From positions 496,001 to 560,000 of the forward strand of contig NZ_QRAI01000001.1 of the NCBI RefSeq assembly GCF_014336955.1: 64,000 bases of DNA, in the 5' to 3' direction. This stretch comes from Saccharophagus sp. K07 (lineage in GTDB: Bacteria > Pseudomonadota > Gammaproteobacteria > Pseudomonadales > Cellvibrionaceae). The notes under the pieces were generated by a model. It had not been told where the DNA came from, made no database searches, and was given only the letters and a program-made list of their open reading frames with translations. Of this stretch, positions 26,329-36,096 are shown one piece after another. Every line of letters begins with the position of its first letter. Within the stretch, counting starts at the first letter, position 1. The position numbers and the translations under genes were made by a program.

Positions 26329-27693
26329 ATGACAGTTCCTTCTATCGGCCGCTATCGCTGGACCATCTGCGCACTTCTGTTTTTTGCCACTACAGTCAAT
26401 TATTTGGATCGCCAAGTTCTCAGCTTGTTGGCGCCGGAATTGTCTCGTGAATTTGGCTGGTCAAATACGGACTACGCCAATATCACAGCAGTGTTTCAAT
26501 TTGTTTATGCCATTTCCATGCTGTTTGCCGGCCGCATTATCGACAAACTCGGCACTAAATGGGGTTATATCTGGGCAATTATCATTTGGTCGATCGGGGC
26601 GATTATTCACGCCTATGCTGTCGCCATGGGGCACGCCGCTAATAATGTGTTGGCGCTGGTAGGTATTGCCGCGGTTCCGGCATCGGTTATCGGATTTATG
26701 TTTGCGCGGGCGGTGCTGGCTTTTGGCGAAGCAGGTAATTTCCCGGCCGCTATTAAAGCCACGGCTGAATATTTCCCGAAAAAAGAGCGTTCTTTTGCCA
26801 CAGGCATTTTTAATTCCGGGGCTAACGTCGGTGCGATCCTTGCACCTTTGACGGTTCCCTGGATAGCCACTGTATGGGATTGGCAAACCGCATTTATTTT
26901 GGTCGGCGCAATCGGTTTTTTCTGGATGGTGTTGTGGGGAATTTTTTATGAAAAGCCCGAAAAGCAGCATCGGCTCAGTGCGGCAGAACTGCAATATATC
27001 AATAGCGATGCAGCCGAGGAGACCGTTGCGCGACAGCCTGCGCAGGTATCGTTTAGCTGGTTTAAATTGCTCGGTTATCGCCAAACCTGGGCATTTACAC
27101 TCGGTAAATTTTTGACCGATGGCGTGTGGTGGTTCTTCCTGTTTTGGCTGCCCAAGTATTTGGGTGAGCAATACGGATTGAAAGGAACTGAATTAATGTT
27201 GCCGCTCGCCATTTTGTACAGCATGACCATGTTCGGCAGTATTGGCGGTGGTGCTTTCCCTATGTATTTCATTAATCGCGGCCATAATGCATACGACGGT
27301 CGCATGCGCGCCATGCTGATCATTGCGCTGTTCCCTCTGGTTGTGCTTTTGGCGCAACCGCTTGGCCATCTTACCTTTTGGGTACCGGTTTTATTGATCG
27401 GCGTAGGCGCATCAGCGCATCAGGCATGGTCAGCCAACATTTTCACCACAGTATCAGACATGTTTCCCAAACACGCTGTCGCTTCTGTAGTGGGAATTGG
27501 TGGCATGGCTGGAGGAATGGGCGGTGTTGTGGTTTCCAAAATCGGCGGCTGGTTATTTGATTACTACGGCGCTCAGGGGCAAATCTCAACAGGCTACGCC
27601 ATTATGTTTTCATTTTGTGCGGTCGCTTATTTGATTGCGTGGAGCCTGATGAAATTATTGGTGCCGCGTTATAGGCCGATTCAGGATTTGTGA
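26329..27693 (+). CDS. exuT: Hexuronate transporter, major facilitator superfamily
   Basis: The 454-residue protein has about twelve membrane segments and the anion:cation symporter family features of ExuT and related sugar-acid carriers: NYLDRQVLSLLAPEL in the first helix, a RIIDKLGTKWG loop, FARAVLAFGEAGNFPAAIKATAEYFP, and FNSGANVGAI. It probably imports galacturonate, glucuronate or short products across the inner membrane. It starts 262 bases after kdgK, far enough for its own promoter. A weak operator-like TGGCACACCA lies at 26231. The ATG lacks a strong ribosome binding site. Confidence 0.88.
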   Translation: MTVPSIGRYRWTICALLFFATTVNYLDRQVLSLLAPELSREFGWSNTDYANITAVFQFVYAISMLFAGRIIDKLGTKWGYIWAIIIWSIGAIIHAYAVAMGHAANNVLALVGIAAVPASVIGFMFARAVLAFGEAGNFPAAIKATAEYFPKKERSFATGIFNSGANVGAILAPLTVPWIATVWDWQTAFILVGAIGFFWMVLWGIFYEKPEKQHRLSAAELQYINSDAAEETVARQPAQVSFSWFKLLGYRQTWAFTLGKFLTDGVWWFFLFWLPKYLGEQYGLKGTELMLPLAILYSMTMFGSIGGGAFPMYFINRGHNAYDGRMRAMLIIALFPLVVLLAQPLGHLTFWVPVLLIGVGASAHQAWSANIFTTVSDMFPKHAVASVVGIGGMAGGMGGVVVSKIGGWLFDYYGAQGQISTGYAIMFSFCAVAYLIAWSLMKLLVPRYRPIQDL

Positions 27694-27726
27694 TTTTCTA
27701 TTTAATCCAAGGGGAGGAACAGATTG

Positions 27727-28146
27727 TCAAGTCTCGTCTAGTCGCTGATTTCTCTCCAATACCCACCCGCGCGAATTGCGGGTAAAGCCGATTTTTTCGT
27801 AGTAGGAATCCGCTGCAGGAGCAGCAAATAAAATCAGTTTGCAGCGCGGACCGAGTTGCTCCTGAGTCAAAGTCATCAGTTTTTTGCCAATGCCTTGGTG
27901 CTGGTATTTTTTATCGACCGCCAAATCTGATAAATAGCAGGCGTAGTGAAAATCCGTTAGGGATCGTGCGACGCCGATCAATGTGCCCTCGTGCCATGCG
28001 GTAACGGTCAGGTTGGCATTTTCCACCATTCCCTTGATGCACGAAACATCGTCCACCGGTCGGCGCTCGGCCAGACCGGATTTTTGTAGTACTTCGATAA
28101 ATTGTTCGGCGGATATGGTGGAATTAATTGCGTATCGAATCATCAC
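27727..28146 (-). CDS. GNAT family N-acetyltransferase
   Basis: The 139-residue protein has the GNAT fold signature DLAVDKKYQHQGIGKKLM (acetyl-CoA loop QHQGIG) and the late YYEKIGFTRN motif. The substrate is unknown. Two adjacent ATG codons are possible starts (28146, 28143). It starts 21 bases after the srkA stop on the same strand, so the two are probably co-transcribed. It converges on exuT with a 33-base spacer. Confidence 0.85.
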   Translation of the reverse strand: MMIRYAINSTISAEQFIEVLQKSGLAERRPVDDVSCIKGMVENANLTVTAWHEGTLIGVARSLTDFHYACYLSDLAVDKKYQHQGIGKKLMTLTQEQLGPRCKLILFAAPAADSYYEKIGFTRNSRGWVLERNQRLDET

Positions 28147-28167
28147 GCGATTCCAAAATACGTATTG

Positions 28168-29169
28168 TTAAGCTGGTGCCAGCGCCAGCGGTGGTTCATT
28201 TAAGGCAAATAATTGTTCGCGCAATTCCAAAATGTGTGAAGACCAATAACGCTCGGTGTTGAACCAAGGGAAATGGTGAGGGAACGCCGGATCGTCCCAG
28301 CGGCGGGCGAGCCAGGCGGCGTAGTGCATCAAGCGCAGAGTGCGCAGACTTTCGATAAGCGTAAGTTCGCGCGAATGAAACTCGCAAAACATTTCGTAGC
28401 CTTCGATCACATTGGCGAGCTGGACCAATTGGCGCTGGCGATCGCCGGACAGCAGCATCCACAAATCCTGAATGGCGGGGCCGTTGCAGGCATCATCGAG
28501 ATCGACGAAGTTGGGTTTGTCGTCGCGCCACAGAATATTTCCCGGATGGCAATCGCCGTGTAGACGTATAGCGGTATAAGGCGTGCGCGCAAATATTTGC
28601 TTTATTTGTGCCAGCAATTGTTCCGTAATGGTTTCGTAGGCGGCGCGCACACCGGACGGAATAAAATCGTTTTGCAATAAAAATTCCCGACTGGCATCGC
28701 CCATGCGTGAAACGGATAAATCCACCCGGTATTTGAAGGGTTGGCTTTGTCCCAGGGCGTGGATGCGGCCAAGGTATTGCCCGAGCGTGAACAAGGTATC
28801 GTCATTGTCCAGCTCCGGCGCGTGGCCGCCCCGGCGAGGGTAGAGGGCAAAGCGAAAATTGTCGTAGTGAAATAGCGTGTTGCCGTCGATTTCCAAAGGC
28901 GGAACCACCGGCACTTCCAGCTCAGCCAATTCGGCGCTGAATTTGTGCTCCTCAAGGATTTGCTCGTCCGTCCAGCGCTCCGGTCGGTAAAACTTGGCAA
29001 TCAGCGGGTCTTTATTGCGGCCTTCCAGGCCGACCTGATAAACACGGTTTTCGTAGCTGTTGAGCGGGTAAATGCGGGCATCGCTGGCGTAGCCGAGGCT
29101 TTCGACAGCGGTCAAAACCAGATCTGGCGTGAGATTGGTAAATGGCGGCTCTCGGTGATTGGATTCCAT
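28168..29169 (-). CDS. srkA: Stress response serine/threonine kinase SrkA (YihE/RdoA)
   Basis: SrkA is an APH-like Ser/Thr kinase linked to envelope and redox stress in E. coli. From ATG 29169 the protein has 333 residues, close to the family length; an upstream in-frame ATG would add 17 residues unlike the family. Visible motifs are the substrate/ATP segment YENRVYQVGLEG, KFYRPERW, the catalytic loop RLHGDCHPGNILW and the metal-binding FVDLDDA. Confidence 0.92.
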   Translation of the reverse strand: MESNHREPPFTNLTPDLVLTAVESLGYASDARIYPLNSYENRVYQVGLEGRNKDPLIAKFYRPERWTDEQILEEHKFSAELAELEVPVVPPLEIDGNTLFHYDNFRFALYPRRGGHAPELDNDDTLFTLGQYLGRIHALGQSQPFKYRVDLSVSRMGDASREFLLQNDFIPSGVRAAYETITEQLLAQIKQIFARTPYTAIRLHGDCHPGNILWRDDKPNFVDLDDACNGPAIQDLWMLLSGDRQRQLVQLANVIEGYEMFCEFHSRELTLIESLRTLRLMHYAAWLARRWDDPAFPHHFPWFNTERYWSSHILELREQLFALNEPPLALAPA

Positions 29170-29282
29170 GACAACGACCCACAGGCAAAGGATTGAGGCG
29201 CGATTATAGCCGCAACGCATCTACCTTGGCCCGCTCACAGCGCTGCTATGGCCTGCCCAACAGCTCTGCTACGGCCCGAAGA

Positions 29283-31040
29283 TCAGTGTCGTTCAGCGAG
29301 TACGCAGCAGTTTTTGCCCTGCCGTTTCGCCTGATACATGGCGGAATCCGCGCGTTGCACAGCATCCAGCAAGTCGACGGTACTGGGATCGACCACACAG
29401 ATGCCGATGCTGCAGGTGACCCTCAGCGTCAGCTCATTGGTAAATATCTCGAGCTCTTCCACTGCCTTGCGGATGCGCTCGCCAAAGGCCAGTGCGTCTT
29501 CCGGAAGGACATTGGCAGATACCACAACGAATTCTTCGCCGCCGGTGCGAAATAACCGGTCGCCGTCGCGCAGGGTTTGTTTGACGACTTGAGAAAATTG
29601 CGTAAGCACTATGTCGCCGATTTTGTGGCCGTGACTGTCGTTGATGGCTTTGAAGTTGTCGATATCGAGCAACATCACACAAAACGACAAATCTGATTTG
29701 CGCAGCATATGCAGATTGATACGACGGCAGAATTCTTCAAATTCGCTGCGATTTTCCGTTTGTGTCAAAGGATCGATGCTGGCTTTTTTCTCCAGCGAGC
29801 GGATATGGTCGTCGAGTTTTTCGATATTTTTGATAATGGCAATAATCAGCGTTTGATCTTCGTGCTCCTTTTTGCTCAAGGTCGCTGCGACTGGAACTTC
29901 ATGTCCGTCTTTGTGCAATAACATCAAACGGTCCGGCAGATTGAGTGAATAACTCCGGTCGATTTTGACATAGCGATCCAGCATGCCCGCTGCGTTATTG
30001 CGCAGATTTTCCGGTAGTAACAGCGCCATGCTCATGGAACACAACTCTTGCGGGCTGTAACCCAGAATGCGCTCCGCGCCGGAATTTGCGTGCAGAATAT
30101 TTAAATGATCATCAAATAACACAATGGCGTCGGCGGAAATTTCCAGCAATTCATGAATCTGGCTTCTTAATTGATTGGTGCGGCGGCGTTCCTGTACCAG
30201 TTGGCGAAACCAGTGGTCCATTTGAATGGTGTGGTGCGCCAGGGCGCTGGCAACAATCAGGGTGCAAAACAGGCAAAAAATCGCTATGCCAACGCCCGTA
30301 CCTATCCAGTGATGCTGCACACCGTAATTCAAAACGCTGCCTAAACAGAGTGGCAAAATCAGCACCAGAAAAAATAACCAGCGAAAATTGCGCGCGTTGC
30401 GGGTATTGCGGTTGAGCAATCCCGCCGCACCTTTGCTGGTGGTCAGCAACAACAAGGCGAAAAAGAAAAATAAAAAATTCAGGCTGCAATGCAGTGGCAT
30501 GCTCCCGAGAGCAGGGGTTTTCAGCACTTCATCGGGCGCAAACACATAGCTGAAAAAAACAAATAAGGGAATGGCGAGAAAGGCTGTTAGAAGTGCGTCG
30601 TACCAATTGATGTGTTGATGAGGATAAGTATGATGCAAAGCCAGCAGCGCGCCACCGAGAACAAAACTGGCGGCCGTGCCCAGTGCCATGCGACCGGGAT
30701 TGACCGGGTTCCACGGATCTGGAAACAACAGTTCATCTATGCCGAGTCGCAGGCCGAAGAGGTATTCAAAAATGGTGACCACGCCGAGCACCATTACCGC
30801 TAAACCACAAACGACGCTGATCCGATATTGCTTTTGCCAAATTGCCAAGGTGCCAATCATCATCGCCAAAAAGCCAAGTGCGCTATTGGCTTTCATGGAG
30901 GCGGCACCTAATAAAAAGGTCGTTGCGTAAAACGAATCCGTAAGCCAGCCCCATAACACAATCAAACTGACGGCACCCATAGCCGCAAGAAGGATCAGCG
31001 CCAAGTGAGTGCGGGCGGGGTTGTGAGGAATTTCATTCAT
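29283..31040 (-). CDS. Membrane PAS-GGDEF diguanylate cyclase
   Basis: The 585 residues have an N-terminal region of about eight membrane segments (1-265), then a PAS domain (about 290-400: LLEISADAIVLFDDHLNILHANSGAERILGYSP) and a GGDEF domain (about 425-583). The active motif is GGEEF in RTGGEEFVVV and the substrate helix NFKAINDSHGHKIGD is intact. RDGD lies five residues before it, which fits the RxxD inhibitory site, so it is probably an active, product-inhibited cyclic di-GMP synthase. The signal sensed is unknown. A membrane region joined to PAS suggests an envelope or redox cue. Confidence 0.9.
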   Translation of the reverse strand: MNEIPHNPARTHLALILLAAMGAVSLIVLWGWLTDSFYATTFLLGAASMKANSALGFLAMMIGTLAIWQKQYRISVVCGLAVMVLGVVTIFEYLFGLRLGIDELLFPDPWNPVNPGRMALGTAASFVLGGALLALHHTYPHQHINWYDALLTAFLAIPLFVFFSYVFAPDEVLKTPALGSMPLHCSLNFLFFFFALLLLTTSKGAAGLLNRNTRNARNFRWLFFLVLILPLCLGSVLNYGVQHHWIGTGVGIAIFCLFCTLIVASALAHHTIQMDHWFRQLVQERRRTNQLRSQIHELLEISADAIVLFDDHLNILHANSGAERILGYSPQELCSMSMALLLPENLRNNAAGMLDRYVKIDRSYSLNLPDRLMLLHKDGHEVPVAATLSKKEHEDQTLIIAIIKNIEKLDDHIRSLEKKASIDPLTQTENRSEFEEFCRRINLHMLRKSDLSFCVMLLDIDNFKAINDSHGHKIGDIVLTQFSQVVKQTLRDGDRLFRTGGEEFVVVSANVLPEDALAFGERIRKAVEELEIFTNELTLRVTCSIGICVVDPSTVDLLDAVQRADSAMYQAKRQGKNCCVLAERH

Positions 31041-31306
31041 GAATGACCGAGTCCTTTATGCGCCTACGATTCGTGCCCTAAAGTATTGTCGTCCACCGGG
31101 ATTTGCGCAATTTGCTAAATGGTCTACCCATCCAGGGCAAAGTGAACTGATCGCCAAAATTGAGCAAAAGTAATTGCGGCGAAAAATTCGCAGCTGGTGT
31201 TGTACTCCATAAAACAACTGAAAATGGGATTCGTGTTAAATATTTTTGAGTTTCGCTGGTAAATTTGCGGCCTATATTGAGAGGAAATTTTAATTTGCAA
31301 ATGCCT

Positions 31307-32002
31307 TCAAGTCCCCGGTTTAGGCGTCCGCGCCAGCGACCAGATATGCACCTTGCCCGCGCCAGCATCAAGCAAACAGCGACTCATTAACTGCGCCGTT
31401 GCGCCAGTGGTAATGACATCGTCGACGACCGCTATGGTTTCACCATTGAACTGGGCGCGGCATTGAAAAGTGTTGCGCAAGTTGGCGAAGCGCTCTTTGC
31501 GATCCAGTGTTTTCTGCGGTTTTACTTTGCCTGTATGACTCATGCACGCCAGAACCTTTACGCCTGTGGCCGCGCTCAACAACTCCGCCAGTGCCTCGGC
31601 GTGGTTGAAACCGCGACGCAGACGGGTGAGCCAGGGGCTGGGAACCGGAACCATAATATCTGGCCAGGAGGCTTGATATAGGTCTTGCAGCGTTGCTACC
31701 AGCAGCGGCAACAATGCACGCGCCTGTATGCGAGGATTGCGCTTTTTCAGATGCAAAATCAGATGGTCGACGGGGTGTTGGTAAAGCAGAGGGCTGACGG
31801 TCAGTTCGTATAGCTTGGGATAAGCAAGGCAATCACCGCAGGTGGGCTGGTTGACTTTTAAGGGCAGGGCGCAGGTCTGACAGTGATTGGTATTGCGCGG
31901 TAAGTCGGCATGACATGCCCGGCACAGGAGCTCATGCGCGCGGTGGCCGCACAGGGAACAGCGATGGGGGAGATGGCGATAAAGGAGATGCATCAGATCC
32001 AT
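31307..32002 (-). CDS. comF: ComF family protein (phosphoribosyltransferase fold)
   Basis: ComF-family proteins take part in DNA uptake in competent bacteria, and gammaproteobacterial members (GntX) in gluconate use. The 231 residues carry an N-terminal double zinc-finger-like region (CSLCGHRAHELLCRAC, CQTCALPL, CGDC) and a PRTase domain with the PRPP motif AVVDDVITTGAT. The start codon lies directly beside the BirA operator of bioB, so its 5' leader overlaps the biotin control region; ATG 31993 is a second possible start. Confidence 0.88.
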   Translation of the reverse strand: MDLMHLLYRHLPHRCSLCGHRAHELLCRACHADLPRNTNHCQTCALPLKVNQPTCGDCLAYPKLYELTVSPLLYQHPVDHLILHLKKRNPRIQARALLPLLVATLQDLYQASWPDIMVPVPSPWLTRLRRGFNHAEALAELLSAATGVKVLACMSHTGKVKPQKTLDRKERFANLRNTFQCRAQFNGETIAVVDDVITTGATAQLMSRCLLDAGAGKVHIWSLARTPKPGT

Positions 32003-32035
32003 TTGTAAACCCGAAAATCCATTTTTGGTTGACAG
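32003..32035 (+). promoter_or_regulatory. BirA operator of the biotin operon
   Basis: TTGTAAACC (32003-32011), a 15-base spacer and GGTTGACAG (32027-32035) match the BirA consensus TTGTAAACC-N15-GGTTGACAA at all but the last base. BirA with biotinyl-AMP would block the bioB promoter, whose -35 box overlaps the right half. Confidence 0.88.
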
Positions 32036-32056
32036 CTTTTTCGCTTCGCCTATGAT
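32029..32056 (+). promoter_or_regulatory. Sigma-70 promoter of bioB
   Basis: TTGACA (32029-32034) and TATGAT (32051-32056) are 16 bases apart, close to the ideal. The -35 lies inside the right BirA half-site, so binding by BirA and polymerase should exclude each other. bioB starts 59 bases after the -10 box. Confidence 0.8.
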
Positions 32057-32115
32057 GGCCGTCAGACTCTACCCCAATCCAATGCGGCGGTCAGCCGCTG
32101 AACTGAGATTTTTCC

Positions 32116-33168
32116 ATGTCTGTTGCCCAAGCTGTGCGTCATGACTGGACGCGCGACGAGATCCTCGCCCTCTTTAATCTGCCTTTCAACGACCTGTTGT
32201 TCCAGGCACACACCGTCCACCGCCAGTTTTTTAATCCCAATGAAGTGCAGGTCAGCACTCTGTGCTCTATCAAAACCGGCGCTTGCCCGGAAGACTGTGC
32301 CTACTGTCCACAGAGCGCCCGTTACGACACAGGCCTTGAGCGGGAAAAATTGATGGCGGTGGAAAAGGTTCTGGAAGAGGCCCGCGCGGCCAAAGCCAGC
32401 GGCGCCACCCGCTTCTGTATGGGCGCAGCCTGGCGTTCGCCAAAAGCCAAAGACATGCCCTATGTCACTTCCATGGTGAAAGGGGTTAAAGAGCTGGGGT
32501 TGGAAACCTGTATGACGCTCGGCATGTTGAGCGCTGAGCAAGCGCAAGAGCTGGCGGATGCAGGACTCGATTATTACAACCACAACCTCGATACCTCGCC
32601 CGAGTATTACGGCGAAATCATTACCACGCGCACCTATCAGGATCGTCTGGAAACTCTCGCCAATGTGCGCGCAGCGGGGATGAAAGTGTGCTGTGGCGGC
32701 ATTGTCGGTATGGGCGAAGAAGTGAAAGATCGCGCCGGCTTGCTGCAACAACTGGCCAATATGCCGGAGCATCCGGAATCCGTGCCTATCAATATGCTGG
32801 TTCGCGTTGAGGGGACCCCGCTGGCGGACGAGCAGGATTTGGATGCATTCGAGTTTATTCGCACCATCGCTGTTGCCCGTATTCTCATGCCGAAATCCCA
32901 CGTGCGTCTGTCCGCCGGGCGCGAGAATATGAACGAGCAAACCCAAGCCCTGGCATTTTTTGCCGGCGCCAACTCGATTTTTTACGGCGCAAAATTGCTG
33001 ACCACTCCCAATCCGGAAGCCGACAAGGATCGCCAGTTGTTCAACAAATTGGGCATCAAACCGGAAGCTTACGAAGTTGAGCACAGTGATGAAGCCGAAG
33101 CCCACGCTCTGCTGGATCGCGTGAAAGCCGCACAACAGGACAAAGTTTTCTACAACGCCGCAAGTTGA
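32116..33168 (+). CDS. bioB: Biotin synthase
   Basis: BioB is the radical-SAM enzyme that inserts sulfur into dethiobiotin. The 350 residues show the radical-SAM cluster motif [14 protein letters not shown] (CxxxCxxC), the second-cluster residues around ETCMTLG and [12 protein letters not shown], and the late RLSAGRENM. It is the first gene of bioB-bioF-bioHC-bioD under the BirA-controlled promoter. Confidence 0.98.
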   Translation: MSVAQAVRHDWTRDEILALFNLPFNDLLFQAHTVHRQFFNPNEVQVSTLCSIKTGACPEDCAYCPQSARYDTGLEREKLMAVEKVLEEARAAKASGATRFCMGAAWRSPKAKDMPYVTSMVKGVKELGLETCMTLGMLSAEQAQELADAGLDYYNHNLDTSPEYYGEIITTRTYQDRLETLANVRAAGMKVCCGGIVGMGEEVKDRAGLLQQLANMPEHPESVPINMLVRVEGTPLADEQDLDAFEFIRTIAVARILMPKSHVRLSAGRENMNEQTQALAFFAGANSIFYGAKLLTTPNPEADKDRQLFNKLGIKPEAYEVEHSDEAEAHALLDRVKAAQQDKVFYNAAS

Positions 33169-33174
33169 TCCTCG

Positions 33175-33192
33175 CCGCCGCGTATGCGGCGG
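33175..33192 (+). other. G/C hairpin between bioB and bioF
   Basis: CCGCCGC and GCGGCGG form a seven-base stem with loop GTAT in the 39-base gap before bioF. No T run follows, so it is more likely an mRNA-stability or spacing element than a terminator. Confidence 0.5.
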
Positions 33193-33207
33193 TGCTCTGG
33201 TGTATTT

Positions 33208-34389
33208 ATGTCCCTTTCTCTCGAACAGACCCTGCGGCAGCGGCTGGCCGAGCGCCAATCGCTGAACCGCTATCGCGAGCGCCCGATTGTGCAGTCCCCC
33301 CAGTCTCCGGATATCCGCGTGAACGGCCAGCGACTGACGGCGTTCTGCAGTAACGATTACCTGGGCCTCGCCAACCATCCCAAAGTCATCGAAGCCTTCC
33401 AGCAGGCGGCCAATCGCTACGGCGTTGGCAGCGGCGCTTCGCACCTGGTCTGCGGCCATTCGGATGAGCATCACAAGCTGGAAAAGGAGCTGGCGGACTT
33501 TACCGGGCGGGAGCGGGCGCTGCTGTTTTCCACTGGTTATATGGCGAATCTCGGTGCGGTCAATGCACTGATCGGGCGCGGTGATGCAGTATTTGAAGAT
33601 CGCCTCAACCACGCGTCTTTATTGGATGCCGGATTGCTCTCCGGCGCGCGTTTTCAACGCTTTCGCCACAACGATGTGGCGCATCTGCGTGAGCAGCTGC
33701 AAGCCAGCGATGCGCGCCACAAACTGATTGTGGTGGACGGCGTATTCAGCATGGACGGCGACTTGGCGCCTCTGCCGGAGCTGGCGCAGCTGACGCAGGA
33801 GTTTGATGCTTGGCTGATGGTGGACGACGCTCACGGACTCGGTTGCCTCGGTGCCACTGGCGCTGGTTGTCTGGAACACTTCTGCCTGAATGAAGAGCAG
33901 GTGCCGATCCTGATGGGTACATTGGGCAAAGCCTTTGGCTCCTTCGGTGCCTTTGTCGCGGGCAGTGAAACCCTGATCGAGTCCCTGATCCAGTTCGCCC
34001 GCCCCTATATCTACACCACTGCGCTGCCCCCCGCCGTGGCTGCCGCCACCCGCGCCGCTTTGCGCCTAGTGCGGGAGGAGGGCGAGCGCCGGGAACATCT
34101 ACAGAATCTGGTGCAGCGCTTCCGCGCTGGCGCACAATCCCTCGGTCTCGAACTCTGGCCCTCCGTATCCGCCATCCAGCCCATTATCGTCGGCGATGAT
34201 GCTCGCGCACTGCGGCTGACCGAGGCGCTGCGCCGACGCGGCTTCTGGATCAGCGCCATCCGCCCACCGACAGTGCCCGAAGGCACGGCGCGCCTGCGCG
34301 TGACCTTGTCTGCGGCGCATACCGAGGCTCAGGTGGATGGGCTGCTGGAAGCGCTTGTGGAAAGCTGGCGGGAGGTGGAAGGTGCTTGA
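33208..34389 (+). CDS. bioF: 8-amino-7-oxononanoate synthase
   Basis: BioF is a PLP enzyme that condenses pimeloyl-ACP with alanine. From ATG 33208 the protein has 393 residues; an in-frame ATG eight codons earlier lies in the hairpin and adds residues unlike the family. Motifs include [41 protein letters not shown] and the PLP-lysine segment [14 protein letters not shown]. Confidence 0.97.
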   Translation: MSLSLEQTLRQRLAERQSLNRYRERPIVQSPQSPDIRVNGQRLTAFCSNDYLGLANHPKVIEAFQQAANRYGVGSGASHLVCGHSDEHHKLEKELADFTGRERALLFSTGYMANLGAVNALIGRGDAVFEDRLNHASLLDAGLLSGARFQRFRHNDVAHLREQLQASDARHKLIVVDGVFSMDGDLAPLPELAQLTQEFDAWLMVDDAHGLGCLGATGAGCLEHFCLNEEQVPILMGTLGKAFGSFGAFVAGSETLIESLIQFARPYIYTTALPPAVAAATRAALRLVREEGERREHLQNLVQRFRAGAQSLGLELWPSVSAIQPIIVGDDARALRLTEALRRRGFWISAIRPPTVPEGTARLRVTLSAAHTEAQVDGLLEALVESWREVEGA

Positions 34390-34400
34390 TTCGTTTGCTC

Positions 34401-34571
34401 ACGCCCTCACCCCCTGCCTCTCTCCCGGGGGGAGAGGGGAGTGGAATTGCCCTCCGTTAGGGGTAATGAAATCAGCGAATAAATTGAACTCTGATTCTCT
34501 TGGTCGATTTTTTGAGATGGCTCCGCACGGCTCCCCTCTCCCCCAGGGAGAGGGGCTGGGGGTGAGGGCGT
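34401..34571. repeat. REP-like inverted doublet (REPIN-like) between bioF and bioHC
   Basis: Two palindromic G/C-rich units of about 40 bases lie in opposite orientation around an ~85-base core. The left unit (34402-34441) starts CGCCCTCACCCCC and the right unit (34531-34570) is close to its reverse complement, with only a few differences. Each unit contains CCTCTC/GAGAGG self-complementary parts. The arrangement is that of REP doublets that spread as mobile hairpins. The element almost fills the bioF-bioHC gap and ends 15 bases before the bioHC start. Confidence 0.75.
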
Positions 34572-34584
34572 CTGAGGCGCCAAG

Positions 34585-36096
34585 ATGATCACCAGCAATA
34601 ACCCACCCTTGGTCTTCCTCCACGGCTGGGGCAGCGATTCCAGCTTGTGGCAGCCGCTCTGCCAATTGCTTCCCGGTCAGCACTATTTTGTCGACCTTCC
34701 GGGGTTCGGAAATTTCGACTCGAAACTGTTAGACCTGGATACTTTTCTCGCTCAAGTAGCAGAGCAGCTGCCGCACAATTGTTATCTGGTCGGCTGGTCT
34801 CTCGGAGGCATGTTGGCGGCGCAACTCGCTCGCCGAAGCGACCGCGTGCGCGGGCTGGTGACCATCGCCAGCAACGCCGTATTCGTCGCGCGACCCGATT
34901 GGCCGGAGGCTATGGAACCCGCCACCTTTGCGCAGTTTTTAGCGGATTTCGCCAATACTCCGGTGGAAACCTGGACGCGCTTTTGCGCGCTGCAAACTCT
35001 CGGCGATAGCAAACGTAAAATCGTTGCAACTCTGCTGCGCCAACAATCTGCGCCCACCTCCGTAAATCACGTCACCTGGCTTCAGGGATTGCACTGGTTG
35101 GAGCAATTGGATAATCGCCAGATTTTGGCGGAACTTTCCATACCACAGCTCCATTTACTCGGCGCAGGCGATGCTTTGGTGTCCGCAGTAGCTGCCAGCC
35201 GATTGCGCGATTTATTGCCTGTTACAGCGGAAATCGAAGTTTTATCTGATCGCGGTCACGCACCGCATTTATCTGATCCGGAAACAGTTGCAGCAAGGTT
35301 GAAAGAATTTTTTGTTCCGCGCCTGGACAAACGCCGCATCGCGCGCTCATTTGGCGATGCTGCTGCAACCTACGACCGCTTCGCTCATATTCAACGCCGG
35401 GTTGCTGCTGATCTACGGGCGTTTTGCCCATCATTCGAGATCGATGCACCTGTTCTGGATCTAGGGTGCGGCACCGGTTATATGGCTGAACTGTTGCAGG
35501 AAAAAAATCCTTCTCTCAATGTATTTCTCGCCGATCTCGCTCAGCCCATGGTGCAAATCGCCCGCGAAAAACTGCATGGATTGCCCGGCATAGTGGCGGA
35601 CGGTGAATGTCTGCCGATAACAAACAATTCGCTGTCGGCAGTGGTTTCCAGTTTGGCGTTGCAGTGGTGTAACCATCTCGATGTGGCCGTAAGTGAAGCT
35701 CACAGGGTTCTACAGCAAGGTGGCTATTTTGCGTTTTCCACGCTTGGCCCGGAAACCTTATGGGAATTGAAAAAAGCGTGGGAAAAGGTGGATTCCTATA
35801 CACACGTTAATCAATTTCAAAATCCAGAATTCGTGCACGCTGCGCTGGATAAGGCGGGTTTTGGCGAAATCGAAATGCAGCGTTATTCGCTGGTGGTGCA
35901 ATACAACGAATTAATGCAATTGTTGCGCGAGCTTAAAGGCATAGGCGCCCACAACATCAACCCTGGCAGCCGCCCCGGTCTCACTGGCGCGAAGCAAATG
36001 CGCCAGTTGGAAAATGCCTATGCGAGCTTGCGCGATAACCAAGACCGCTTCCCGGCAACTTACGATGTGATTCTGATAAGGGCGCTAAAGCCGTGA
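34585..36096 (+). CDS. bioHC: Fused BioH-BioC: pimeloyl-ACP methyl ester esterase and malonyl-ACP methyltransferase
   Basis: Two biotin precursor enzymes are fused. The N-terminal alpha/beta hydrolase (about 1-245) is BioH-like, with FLHGWGSDSSLW, the nucleophile elbow VGWSLGGML and late Asp and His residues (LGAGDALV, DRGHAPHLSDPE). The C-terminal part (about 250-503) is BioC, with RRIARSFGDAAATYDRFAHIQ, the SAM motif VLDLGCGTGYMAELL and STLGPETLWELKKAW. BioC methylates malonyl-ACP to start pimelate synthesis and BioH removes the methyl group at the end. This bifunctional form is known in Saccharophagus and Teredinibacter. It overlaps bioD by four bases. Confidence 0.95.
   Translation: MITSNNPPLVFLHGWGSDSSLWQPLCQLLPGQHYFVDLPGFGNFDSKLLDLDTFLAQVAEQLPHNCYLVGWSLGGMLAAQLARRSDRVRGLVTIASNAVFVARPDWPEAMEPATFAQFLADFANTPVETWTRFCALQTLGDSKRKIVATLLRQQSAPTSVNHVTWLQGLHWLEQLDNRQILAELSIPQLHLLGAGDALVSAVAASRLRDLLPVTAEIEVLSDRGHAPHLSDPETVAARLKEFFVPRLDKRRIARSFGDAAATYDRFAHIQRRVAADLRAFCPSFEIDAPVLDLGCGTGYMAELLQEKNPSLNVFLADLAQPMVQIAREKLHGLPGIVADGECLPITNNSLSAVVSSLALQWCNHLDVAVSEAHRVLQQGGYFAFSTLGPETLWELKKAWEKVDSYTHVNQFQNPEFVHAALDKAGFGEIEMQRYSLVVQYNELMQLLRELKGIGAHNINPGSRPGLTGAKQMRQLENAYASLRDNQDRFPATYDVILIRALKP

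Noticed and set aside
32062-33612. A 516-codon open frame on the minus strand
   Set aside because: It lies opposite bioB and the start of bioF, both certain genes. The translation has no known motif and is rich in His, Gly and Arg, as expected from the complement of GC-rich coding DNA.
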